This document shows, piece by piece, positions 1 through 5,367 of a DNA stretch of 5,469 nt. Origin of the DNA: Erysipelothrix sp. (GTDB lineage Bacteria > Bacillota_I > Bacilli_A > Erysipelotrichales > Erysipelotrichaceae); the NCBI GenBank assembly GCA_012512495.1, contig JAAZEC010000231.1, forward strand, positions 1 through 5,469, written 5' to 3'. A model generated the notes under the pieces. That model was not told the DNA's origin. It saw only the letters and a list, made by a program, of their open reading frames with translations, and searched no databases. The position numbers were made by a program, and so were the translations under genes. Within the stretch, counting starts at the first letter, position 1, and each line of letters opens with the position of its first letter.

Positions 1-5
1 AAAAA

Positions 6-803
6 ATGAAAGAAGTAAAACTAGTAGCCTTCGATATCGATGGGACTCTCATCAAGCGAGGCACCAAGCACATCCCAGAGGATGTCAAAGCAGCAATTCA
101 ACAACTGAAAAACAAGGGCATCATTATTATGGTAGCCACAGGACGAAGCTCATTCTTCATCCAAGACGATGTCATTCAAACTATCCAACCCGATTTCTAC
201 GTGACTGTCAACGGGCATTTAGTCGTCGACAAGCAGATGAATGCCGTCTATAAGAACCCACTCAGTCTAGCTGATACACACCTTATGATCTCGGAAGCCA
301 GACGATTAGGATTCTCCATCGGCCTGAAGAGCGAACACTCCATCGATGTCTACCATCAATACGAGTATTTCGCACCCCGCTACCTGTCCAGTGACCCCAG
401 CAAGCTCCATATCCTTAAGAACCTAGAAGGCCAAGATCTTCCCAAAGAGGCTCCCTACGGTTCCTTTATGATCGGAAACGAAGAGGACATCCTCTCACTC
501 GCACCCAAGCTCAACGACTGTATTCTAACCTACGCCTATGGAAACGCCTATGAGGTCTACAAGCCTCAAGCCGGCAAAGCCGACGGACTCGAGTACGTCC
601 TCAAGCAATACAATATCGGCTGGGACGAAGTCATTACCTTCGGGGATGCCCATAACGATGTTCCCATGTTAGAGAAAGCAGGACGCTCCGTTGCGATGGG
701 TGATGGTCACCCTGACGCTTTGAGTGCCGCCAGCTATGTCACGGGCTCCGTCGATGAACATGGCATCGTTAATGCCCTCAAGCACTTCCAACTAATCGAT
801 TAA
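6..803 (+). CDS. Cof-type HAD-superfamily (HAD-IIB) hydrolase
   Basis: This 265-residue protein is a cytosolic HAD phosphatase of the Cof family, which typically dephosphorylates sugar phosphates, nucleotides or cofactor precursors. The substrate cannot be told from sequence. Seen: motif I FDIDGT with nucleophile D10 and acid/base D12; motif II around T45 (VATGRS); the motif III lysine probably K191 (AGKADG); motif IV GDAHND with Mg2+ ligands D214 and D218. The stretch between motif II and motif III, roughly residues 85-185, would be the type C2 cap that sets specificity. Length is usual for the family. The ATG lies only five bases into the window, so its ribosome site and promoter are not visible, but starting a few residues before motif I is typical. 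It ends at a shared terminator facing the minus-strand gene, so it closes its transcription unit. The family call is firm, the substrate unknown. Confidence 0.93.
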   Translation: MKEVKLVAFDIDGTLIKRGTKHIPEDVKAAIQQLKNKGIIIMVATGRSSFFIQDDVIQTIQPDFYVTVNGHLVVDKQMNAVYKNPLSLADTHLMISEARRLGFSIGLKSEHSIDVYHQYEYFAPRYLSSDPSKLHILKNLEGQDLPKEAPYGSFMIGNEEDILSLAPKLNDCILTYAYGNAYEVYKPQAGKADGLEYVLKQYNIGWDEVITFGDAHNDVPMLEKAGRSVAMGDGHPDALSAASYVTGSVDEHGIVNALKHFQLID

Positions 804-812
804 TAAATGAAA

Positions 813-834
813 AAAACGGGATTATTCCCGTTTT
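813..834. terminator. Bidirectional intrinsic terminator
   Basis: A 9-bp perfect stem (813-821 with 826-834, AAAACGGGA/TCCCGTTTT) closes a 4-base TTAT loop. The outer A/T pairs supply the U-tract in either direction. It lies between the stop codon of the HAD gene (801-803) and that of the opposing minus-strand gene (837-839), so it can serve both. The stem is visible in the sequence; termination is inferred. Confidence 0.85.
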
Positions 835-836
835 CA

Positions 837-1229
837 TTAATCGAGTGAAGCCCAGAGAGGCAATTCAGATCCCCTACGAACTAAGATGGTCTTCTGATAC
901 TCTGTCTGATTCAGAAACTCCAAGACAGCCTTCTCATCCTCAGCGTTACAGCCAATTAACAGCTTAACATCCAATTCTTTCTGTAAGATATCCGCACAGA
1001 TCACTACTGAGTTGACCTGACGACTCTCGTCATTACCCTTAAAGACGCCAATATGGACATATTTATTACCCTCATCAACATCCACCAGGTAGCCATATTC
1101 CAAAGGATAAACTAGGTTAGAATACGTGGGGTGAACCTTCTGAGGATCTCTGCTTTTTTTATAAGTCAATGAAAATAACAAGGTATCAATCTTTTGCCAG
1201 AAGTAGGCATTATTCTCTAAGTGATTCAT
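837..1229 (-). CDS. Inorganic pyrophosphatase-like small protein (probably degenerate)
   Basis: This encodes 130 residues from the start chosen here. The middle and C-terminal parts resemble a short Bacillota family usually annotated as inorganic pyrophosphatase: HPTYSNLVYPLEYGYL (33-48, compare HPRYP..YPLDYGYL), KLLIGC (89-94), and a late segment ending ILVRR (115-119). Soluble type I pyrophosphatases use a cluster of aspartates around a DxDxxD-type site after the YGYL strand. Here that stretch (49-67) reads VDVDEGNKYVHIGVFKGND and lacks the usual GxDVW-like acidic core, so catalysis is doubtful. I prefer the ATG at 1229 over one at 1238: AAGGA sits 8 bases ahead of the former, while the latter abuts the purine run with no spacing and would leave only about a 10-base leader. 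A consensus promoter lies just upstream, so it is probably monocistronic. Family resemblance is moderate and the function unproven. Confidence 0.75.
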   Translation of the reverse strand: MNHLENNAYFWQKIDTLLFSLTYKKSRDPQKVHPTYSNLVYPLEYGYLVDVDEGNKYVHIGVFKGNDESRQVNSVVICADILQKELDVKLLIGCNAEDEKAVLEFLNQTEYQKTILVRRGSELPLWASLD

Positions 1230-1237
1230 AATTTCCA

Positions 1238-1242
1238 TCCTT
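1238..1242 (-). promoter_or_regulatory. Ribosome binding site that decides the start of the pyrophosphatase-like gene
   Basis: On the minus strand AAGGA is followed by eight bases and then ATG at 1229, normal Shine-Dalgarno spacing. The in-frame ATG at 1238 overlaps this element and has no usable site of its own. Confidence 0.65.
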
Positions 1243-1254
1243 TTTTACTTCTGT

Positions 1255-1283
1255 ATTATAACCTGTAAATTTCTTTCTGTAAA
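1255..1283 (-). promoter_or_regulatory. Sigma-A promoter for the pyrophosphatase-like gene
   Basis: On the minus strand, TTTACA (1278-1283) is separated by exactly 17 bases from a perfect TATAAT (1255-1260). The predicted start near 1248 gives a leader of about 19 bases to the ATG at 1229. Confidence 0.8.
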
Positions 1284-1357
1284 CAAAGAAAGAGATATGT
1301 AACAATTTTCAGCGAATATTCCAAAGAAAGTATCCCATACCAATCTTCAAGACTTTT

Positions 1358-1366
1358 TGGTATAAT
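1358..1366 (+). promoter_or_regulatory. Extended -10 promoter for mscL-sortase
   Basis: TGGTATAAT is a perfect extended -10 element (TGn plus TATAAT, hexamer at 1361-1366). No good -35 hexamer lies 16-18 bases upstream, which extended -10 promoters can tolerate. Predicted transcription starts near 1373, leaving a leader of about 16 bases with AAAGGAG at 1375-1381, 7 bases before the ATG. The rest of the 1239-1388 spacer shows no further clear signal. Confidence 0.75.
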
Positions 1367-1388
1367 AGCAACATAAAGGAGCACACCC

Positions 1389-1793
1389 ATGAAACTAATC
1401 AAAGAATTTAAGGATTTTATCAATAAAGGCAACGCCCTAGATCTCGCTATTGGCGTCATTATCGGGACCGCCTTCTCAGCCATCGTTAACTCTATCGTCA
1501 ACGATCTCTTCATGCCCTTTATCTCATTTATCTTAGGAGGGCTAAACCTTAGCGACCGTCGCTGGATCCTCGTCCAAGGGGCTGATGATGCTTCAACAAT
1601 CGCCATCTCCTACGGCAATTTCATACAACAAGTCATCAACTTCCTCGCTATTGGCTTTATCGTTTTCCTCATTGTTAAAGCACTCAACTCATTACGCCGA
1701 AAACAGGAAGTCAAAAAAGAAGAACCTGTTACCCCCGAAGAAATTATCCTCTTACGCGAAATCCGCGACGAAATGAAGAAACAACATGCGTAA
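1389..1793 (+). CDS. mscL: Large-conductance mechanosensitive channel MscL
   Basis: This 134-residue inner-membrane protein should form the homopentameric channel that opens under membrane tension and releases solutes on hypo-osmotic shock. Seen: an amphipathic N-terminal helix (MKLIKEFKDF, 1-10), then the signature KGNALDLAIGVIIG (13-26), which aligns without gaps to the E. coli protein so that the pore-constriction glycine falls at G22. TM1 is about 16-43, ending at the conserved MP (42-43). A short extracellular loop spans about 50-72, TM2 is about 75-100, and a charged cytoplasmic helix (EIILLREIRDEMKKQ) closes the protein. Length is typical. The start has AAAGGAG seven bases upstream. 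Its last 8 bases overlap the sortase gene, indicating a two-gene transcript driven by the extended -10 promoter. The identification is secure. Confidence 0.96.
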   Translation: MKLIKEFKDFINKGNALDLAIGVIIGTAFSAIVNSIVNDLFMPFISFILGGLNLSDRRWILVQGADDASTIAISYGNFIQQVINFLAIGFIVFLIVKALNSLRRKQEVKKEEPVTPEEIILLREIRDEMKKQHA

Positions 1794-2478
1794 AAAAAGA
1801 AACCGGCTCATAACCCTCTTAGGGGTTCTACTCATTACCCTTGGCATCATCTTCGCCAGTATGCCCTTCATTACCAATCTCGTCGTTAAGAACCAAAGTC
1901 TCAAAGTAGTCAACGAACTCGAAGATTTAGAAGCCAATGACCTCCGAGCCAACAACGCTGACGATGGCACCTTCAACTACGATGCCATCAACAACATCTC
2001 GGCCACCAAGACACTCATTAACCGCCCCAACTACAACCGGGAACAGATCATCGGACAACTGGTCATACCCGATCTAAACATCAACCTAACACTCTTCAAC
2101 TCACTCACCGATGGTAACCTGCTCGCAGGCGTCACCACCATGAAGCCTGGCCAAGTCATGGGAGAAAGAAACTACACCGTCGCTGGCCACTACACCAACA
2201 GTAAGGACGTCTTACTCAATAATCTGTTAGACGCCAAGATGGGTCAAACCATCCGCCTAACCAACAAGGAAACCATCTACGAGTACGAAGTCATTGATCT
2301 CATAAAGGTCAAAGCGACCGAGCTCCACATGATTAACGATTCCCGAGCCGATCATTACGGCCAACACATCATCAGTATCATGTCCTGTTACTACTATGAT
2401 ACGGACTACCGCTGGTTTGTTGTCGGTGCCCTTACTGATACCTATCCCTATACACACGAGAGAATGGTTGCCAAGTAA
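1786..2478 (+). CDS. Class A sortase
   Basis: This 230-residue membrane-anchored transpeptidase should cleave LPXTG-type sorting signals on secreted proteins and link them to cell-wall peptidoglycan precursor. Seen: a basic N-terminus and one hydrophobic anchor (about 8-26), a linker to about 85, then the sortase barrel. Catalytic residues are H135 (VAGHY), C201 and R209; the eight-residue Cys-Arg spacing matches streptococcal SrtA rather than the longer staphylococcal loop. The usual TLxTC box reads SIMSC here (197-201), with Ser replacing both Thr residues. The ATG at 1786 lies inside the end of mscL (8-base overlap) and lacks a strong Shine-Dalgarno, so translation probably depends on coupling. 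Codons 2-5 contain a run of seven A, a possible slippage or base-call hazard. No sorting-signal substrate is encoded nearby, which suits a general housekeeping sortase. A terminator follows at once. Confidence 0.92.
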   Translation: MRKKRNRLITLLGVLLITLGIIFASMPFITNLVVKNQSLKVVNELEDLEANDLRANNADDGTFNYDAINNISATKTLINRPNYNREQIIGQLVIPDLNINLTLFNSLTDGNLLAGVTTMKPGQVMGERNYTVAGHYTNSKDVLLNNLLDAKMGQTIRLTNKETIYEYEVIDLIKVKATELHMINDSRADHYGQHIISIMSCYYYDTDYRWFVVGALTDTYPYTHERMVAK

Positions 2479-2484
2479 ACAAAT

Positions 2485-2504
2485 AAAGAGCCTTACGGCT
2501 CTTT
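2485..2504. terminator. Bidirectional intrinsic terminator between sortase and cysK
   Basis: An 8-bp perfect stem (AAAGAGCC at 2485-2492, GGCTCTTT at 2497-2504) has a TTAC loop. On the plus strand TAATTTTA follows; on the minus strand ATTTGTTT follows. It sits between the sortase stop (2476-2478) and the cysK stop (2514-2516), so it suits both convergent genes, better on the plus side. Confidence 0.88.
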
Positions 2505-2513
2505 TAATTTTAG

Positions 2514-3446
2514 TTAATCTTCAAACATGGCAGTCGACAAGTAACGATCACCACTATCAGGCAAGACCACCACAATGTTCTTACCCGCAAACTCAGGACG
2601 CTTCGCAACCTCAACCGCTGCCACCACAGCCGCACCAGAGGAGATCCCCACCAGTACGCCCTCGCTCTGACCAAGTCTCTTAGCCATCGCAATCGCCTGA
2701 GTATCCTCTATCTGAATAATTTCATCATAGATTTCAGTATCCAGAATCTTCGGAACAAAACCTGCCCCAATACCCTGAATCTTATGTGTGCCAGGTTGAC
2801 CACCTGAGAGAACCGGTGAATTCTTAGGCTCCACCGCTACGATGTGCAACTGGGGATTCTTCTCCCTAAGGAAACTTCCCGCACCCGTAATCGTTCCACC
2901 AGTACCAACTCCCGAAACCAGCACATCAACCGCACCATCCGTGTCCCGATAAATCTCAGGACCCGTTGTTTCATAGTGGACCATCACATTCGCGTTATTC
3001 TCAAATTGGCTCGGAATAAACACTTTGTCATTCTCTTTTTTCATTTCCAAAGCACGGGCAATCGCTGCCTTCATACCACCAGTACCAGGTGTTAGCTCTA
3101 GTTTCGCACCATAGCCCTTCAAAAACTTACGGCGCTCCAGTGTCATTGTCTCTGGCATCACCAGCACAACCTCATAACCCAAGGCCGTCCCAATCGCAGC
3201 CAGACCAATCCCCGTGTTACCAGAAGTTGCTTCCACGATAATGGAATCAGGCTTCAAGACACCGGCTTGTTCCGCCGTTCTGATCATGTTAAGAGCAATA
3301 CGATCCTTGACCGAACCAGCAACGTTGAGGTACTCCAACTTACCAATAATCTTAGCACTTAAGCCCTCAGTTTCTTCCAAGTGTTTCAACTCTAGAAGTG
3401 GTGTATTCCCTACTAACTCAGTAATGCTTTGCTTAATGTTTGACAT
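2514..3446 (-). CDS. cysK: Cysteine synthase A (O-acetylserine sulfhydrylase)
   Basis: This 310-residue PLP enzyme makes cysteine and acetate from O-acetylserine and sulfide in the cytosol. Seen: K47 in GSVKDR is the PLP Schiff-base lysine; TSGNTG (74-79) is the substrate loop; GTGGT (181-185) grips the PLP phosphate; KIQGIGAGFVP (222-232) lines the active site; S269 in GISSGAA should contact the pyridine nitrogen; and PDSGDRYLST near the end is the usual CysK finish. No CBS or other extra domain is present, so it is not a cystathionine beta-synthase. One small oddity is Val42 where the family usually has Pro (NVAGSVKDR). I start at 3446 because AAGGAG lies 5 bases upstream; in-frame ATGs further up would place that site inside the gene. 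It is divergent from an Rrf2 regulator resembling CymR, a known CysK partner, and has its own consensus promoter. Confidence 0.95.
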   Translation of the reverse strand: MSNIKQSITELVGNTPLLELKHLEETEGLSAKIIGKLEYLNVAGSVKDRIALNMIRTAEQAGVLKPDSIIVEATSGNTGIGLAAIGTALGYEVVLVMPETMTLERRKFLKGYGAKLELTPGTGGMKAAIARALEMKKENDKVFIPSQFENNANVMVHYETTGPEIYRDTDGAVDVLVSGVGTGGTITGAGSFLREKNPQLHIVAVEPKNSPVLSGGQPGTHKIQGIGAGFVPKILDTEIYDEIIQIEDTQAIAMAKRLGQSEGVLVGISSGAAVVAAVEVAKRPEFAGKNIVVVLPDSGDRYLSTAMFED

Positions 3447-3451
3447 GTTAT

Positions 3452-3457
3452 CTCCTT
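3452..3457 (-). promoter_or_regulatory. Ribosome binding site fixing the cysK start
   Basis: On the minus strand the run GAAAAGGAGATAAC directly precedes the ATG at 3446, giving AAGGAG with five-base spacing. This selects 3446 over in-frame ATGs at 3464 and 3473. Confidence 0.85.
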
Positions 3458-3460
3458 TTC

Positions 3461-3479
3461 TCATATAATTCATATATGA
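3461..3479. repeat. Inverted repeat, candidate operator 1 (7-5-7)
   Basis: The sequence TCATATA-ATTCA-TATATGA is a perfect 7-bp inverted repeat with a 5-base centre. It lies in the predicted cysK 5' leader and covers the weak -35 region of the divergent regulator gene. A size of about 19 bp suits a dimeric winged-helix protein such as Rrf2. It is A/T rich, so chance is a real possibility. Confidence 0.45.
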
Positions 3480-3498
3480 TTTATATGTTAATTATAAG
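3469..3498 (+). promoter_or_regulatory. Tentative promoter for the Rrf2 regulator gene
   Basis: TATAAG (3493-3498, five of six to consensus) has a poor TTCATA (3469-3474) 18 bases upstream. Transcription would start near 3505. The -10 overlaps the -10 of the cysK promoter on the other strand, so the two promoters may exclude each other. No better plus-strand candidate is visible between cysK and this gene. Confidence 0.4.
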
Positions 3499-3519
3499 TT
3501 TCATCACCAGTGATGTCAA
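3491..3519 (-). promoter_or_regulatory. Consensus sigma-A promoter for cysK
   Basis: On the minus strand a perfect TTGACA (3514-3519) and a perfect TATAAT (3491-3496) are 17 bases apart. The start should fall near 3484, leaving a leader of about 38 bases, too short for a T-box or SAM riboswitch. So strong a core promoter implies control by repression, and an inverted repeat occupies its spacer and touches the -35. Confidence 0.88.
3502..3515. repeat. Inverted repeat, candidate operator 2 in the cysK promoter
   Basis: CATCAC-CA-GTGATG is a perfect 6-bp inverted repeat with a 2-base centre. It fills most of the cysK spacer, overlaps the first bases of its -35, and spans the predicted start of the divergent regulator transcript. 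A protein bound here could block both genes. It is less A/T rich than its surroundings, which makes chance less likely than for the neighbouring repeat. The binding protein is inferred, not shown. Confidence 0.5.
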
Positions 3520-3532
3520 CGACATTACCTAT

Positions 3533-3539
3533 AAGGAGG
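3533..3539 (+). promoter_or_regulatory. Ribosome binding site fixing the Rrf2 gene start
   Basis: AAGGAGG, six bases before the ATG at 3546, is a near-perfect Shine-Dalgarno. The frame stays open upstream to a GTG at 3510, but that start has no such site and would put this one inside the gene. Confidence 0.88.
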
Positions 3540-3545
3540 ATATCC

Positions 3546-3974
3546 ATGAAACTATCATCAAAAACCCGCTACGGCTTAGCCTGTTGTCTCTATCTCGCAA
3601 CCACCCATGAAAAAGTAGCCGTCCAGCAGCTCTCCAAAGACCTAGAACTCTCACCCCTCTATCTCCAACAAGTCATGAGCGCCCTCAAGAATGGCCAAAT
3701 CGTCAACTCCACCAAAGGTAGTAGCGGTGGTTACGAGCTCGCCAGGGAAGCCAGTGAGATCACACTCTACGATTGTCTTTTCACTCTTGAGCCCTCCCTA
3801 TTCGATACCACCGAGTCCGCTACCAACAATCCTGACTATCAGTACATCCTAGACAAACATGTCTTCACACCCTTAAAAACTAATTTGGAAGAGTCCACTA
3901 AGAGCCTTACGCTCGCACAGCTTTCCACCAAATTAAAAGAACACCAAAGCGAAGCCCTGATGTTCTATATTTAA
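3546..3974 (+). CDS. Rrf2-family transcriptional regulator, CymR-like
   Basis: This 142-residue protein is a probable dimeric DNA-binding repressor of cysteine or sulfur genes. Seen: the Rrf2 start KLSSKTRYGL (2-11); a helix-turn-helix at about 25-48 (VQQLSKDLELSPLYLQQVMSALK); and the wing with KGSSGGYEL (57-65), matching the KGxxGGY signature of the family. The IscR-type cluster of three cysteines near residues 90-105 is absent; the only cysteines are C13, C14 and C77, so an Fe-S cofactor is unlikely. The extreme C-terminus is MFYI. As I recall, B. subtilis CymR ends almost identically, and CymR works in complex with CysK, which is encoded divergently here. Start chosen from AAGGAGG six bases upstream. 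Its terminator lies inside the converging CNNM gene. CymR orthology is likely but not proven, so I give no symbol. Confidence 0.88.
   Translation: MKLSSKTRYGLACCLYLATTHEKVAVQQLSKDLELSPLYLQQVMSALKNGQIVNSTKGSSGGYELAREASEITLYDCLFTLEPSLFDTTESATNNPDYQYILDKHVFTPLKTNLEESTKSLTLAQLSTKLKEHQSEALMFYI
3931..3966 (-). terminator. Terminator of the CNNM gene, embedded in the Rrf2 coding region
   Basis: Read on the minus strand, 3966-3938 folds as a continuous 13-bp stem with a 3-base TTC loop and three G-U pairs, followed by TTTTAATT (3937-3930). It lies 13 bases past the CNNM stop. On the plus strand the three G-U pairs become A-C mismatches, so the hairpin is good only in the CNNM transcript. It lies wholly within the last codons of the Rrf2 gene. 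Confidence 0.75.
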
Positions 3975-3978
3975 TAGC

Positions 3979-5298
3979 TTAATCCTTACTCTCTGATTCC
4001 TCGGAGAGTTTTTGTATACCCGCCTTCAAGACAACCCTGTTATCCGCTTCTAGAATCTCAAACAGATACCCATTGTACTCAAAGATCTGGTGGTCATTCA
4101 CCGTAGGCAACCTACCCAGAAGACCAATCATGAAGCCACTAATCGTATCATAATCACTCAGTGGTAAGTCACAGTAAATCATCTCTTCAATCCTATCAAG
4201 TGGGACATCCCCATCAACGATGTAGGAATCACGCGCAATCTCTAGGATCTCATCATCTTCCTTTTCGTCATACTCATCAAAGATGTCACCCACGATCTCC
4301 TCCAGAAGATCCTCCACCGAGACAACCCCGGCCGTACCACCGTGCTCATCGACCACGACCGCGATATGAATGTTCTTCGTCTGTAAATCAAAGAACAGCT
4401 CATCCGCGAAGATAGAATCAGGAACGTAATAAGGCTTCCTCATGATCTCATTCAGCTTGAAATCCTCCGCCTTCTTGGTCTGGTGGAAATGTAACAATTC
4501 TCTCAAGTGAATGATACCAATGATATTGTCAATGGAATCCTCATAGACTGGATAGCGGGAAAAGCGACCCCCAAAGACAATGTCCAGCACTTCTTCATAC
4601 GTGGAATTAATCTCGACCGCCTCAACCTCCGTCCGGTGCGTCATAATATCGGAGACCGGTGTATTGTCGAAATTAAAGATGTTATTAATCATGTTCTTTT
4701 CATTCTCACGAATCGCACCCTTTTCCTGGGCCACATCAGTCATCATTCTAATTTCTTCCTCAGTCACATTCGAATCGTCCTCAAAGGGGTCAATCCCTAA
4801 TAGGCGAACCACCAAGTTAGTCGAGAAAGACAGAAACTGAACAAAAGGTCTCGTCATAACCGAGATCGTGCTAATAAAACCACTAATGGCATAAGAAAAC
4901 TTCTCCGGATCACGCATGCCCAATCGCTTCGGTACCATTTCCCCTAAGACAATCGAAAAGTACGAAAGGATCAGCGTTACGACCACCATGGCAATCGGCG
5001 TCAACACCCCTATTGAAATCGTAGGCATCAAACCATGGAACCACGCGGCCAACTGACCCGCAAAAGCATCCGAAGCAAAAGCAGACGAAAGATAACCCGC
5101 TAGGGTTATACCTATTTGTATTGTACTAAGGAATTTGTTTGAGTCAGAAATAAGATTCGATAAGGCAATCGACTTCTTATCCCCTTGTTCTGCCTTGACT
5201 TTGATTTTGTTTTCATTAACTGAGATCAGCGCGACTTCACTCATCGCGAACACTCCGTTGACTAGGGTTAGAAAAATAATAATAATTATTTGGGTCAT
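3979..5298 (-). CDS. CNNM/CorC (HlyC/CorC) family transporter with DUF21 and CBS domains
   Basis: This 439-residue membrane protein belongs to the family often labelled 'hemolysin'. Bacterial members such as S. aureus MpfA are linked to Mg2+ export or tolerance; cation transport is therefore the likely role, not lysis. Seen: a CNNM (DUF21) domain with hydrophobic segments at about 2-24, 57-80, 95-122 and 135-165, the early SEVAL (20-24) and GEMVPKRLG (119-127) motifs; a tandem CBS pair at about 215-340 that would bind adenine nucleotide, ending in the hallmark VVDEHGGTAGVVSVEDLLEE (325-344); an acidic linker; and a C-terminal CorC_HlyC domain (about 355-435). Length is typical. The ATG at 5298 has GAGGTG five bases upstream, and an in-frame stop lies just before it, so no earlier start exists. 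A short leader ORF ends on its start codon. Its last codons double as the opposite gene's terminator. Confidence 0.93.
   Translation of the reverse strand: MTQIIIIIFLTLVNGVFAMSEVALISVNENKIKVKAEQGDKKSIALSNLISDSNKFLSTIQIGITLAGYLSSAFASDAFAGQLAAWFHGLMPTISIGVLTPIAMVVVTLILSYFSIVLGEMVPKRLGMRDPEKFSYAISGFISTISVMTRPFVQFLSFSTNLVVRLLGIDPFEDDSNVTEEEIRMMTDVAQEKGAIRENEKNMINNIFNFDNTPVSDIMTHRTEVEAVEINSTYEEVLDIVFGGRFSRYPVYEDSIDNIIGIIHLRELLHFHQTKKAEDFKLNEIMRKPYYVPDSIFADELFFDLQTKNIHIAVVVDEHGGTAGVVSVEDLLEEIVGDIFDEYDEKEDDEILEIARDSYIVDGDVPLDRIEEMIYCDLPLSDYDTISGFMIGLLGRLPTVNDHQIFEYNGYLFEILEADNRVVLKAGIQKLSEESESKD
3988..4013 (+). terminator. Terminator of the Rrf2 gene, embedded in the CNNM coding region
   Basis: ACTCTCTGA (3988-3996) pairs with TCGGAGAGT (4001-4009) around a TTCC loop: nine pairs including one U-G, followed by a T-run through 4013. 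It lies 14 bases past the Rrf2 stop and inside the final codons of the minus-strand CNNM gene. The U-G pair becomes A-C on the other strand, which favours action on the plus-strand transcript. Confidence 0.75.
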
Positions 5299-5354
5299 AC
5301 TAACACCTCATTAAACACATTGCATCTTCGAGGCAGGTCACTTCCATCAGACAT
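5295..5354 (-). CDS. Putative 19-residue leader peptide upstream of the CNNM gene
   Basis: ATG at 5354 opens a 19-codon ORF (MSDGSDLPRRCNVFNEVLV) ending with TGA at 5297-5295, so stop and the CNNM start codon overlap as ATGA. AGGAGAG (5361-5367) sits six bases before its ATG, a stronger ribosome site than the GAGGTG of the main gene, and the predicted transcript begins only about 20 bases upstream. Ribosomes should therefore meet this ORF first and pass to the transporter by termination-reinitiation. Bases encoding codons 6-9 (5329-5335) can pair, partly by G-U, with the main ribosome site (5304-5310), so reading the leader could also expose it. I do not recognise the peptide. It may be a regulatory leader whose translation, not product, matters. 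Expression is inferred. Confidence 0.55.
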   Translation of the reverse strand: MSDGSDLPRRCNVFNEVLV

Positions 5355-5360
5355 AATTCA

Positions 5361-5367
5361 CTCTCCT
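5361..5367 (-). promoter_or_regulatory. Strong ribosome binding site for the leader ORF
   Basis: On the minus strand AGGAGAG stands six bases before the ATG at 5354. It cannot serve the CNNM start at 5298, more than 60 bases away, so it is the main evidence that the leader ORF is translated. Confidence 0.65.

Noticed and set aside
1256..1606. A 116-codon minus-strand open frame running opposite mscL
   Set aside because: It lies over the firmly identified mscL and both divergent promoters, has no family resemblance, and is best read as an antisense shadow.
1786..2478. Dedicated sortase island with LPXTG substrate or pilus genes
   Set aside because: No secreted protein with a sorting signal is encoded on either side; neighbours are mscL and cysK.
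3447..3484. T-box or SAM riboswitch controlling cysK
   Set aside because: The predicted 5' leader is about 38 bases and contains no antiterminator or terminator hairpin.
3510..3545. A GTG/ATG start 12 codons earlier for the Rrf2 gene
   Set aside because: The extension would contain the strong AAGGAGG site, overlap the candidate operator, and add residues before the canonical Rrf2 N-terminus.
4161..4415. Plus-strand open frame opposite the CNNM gene, rich in His, Pro and Arg
   Set aside because: Its odd composition is the antisense image of the acidic CBS/linker region; no ribosome site or family motif is seen.
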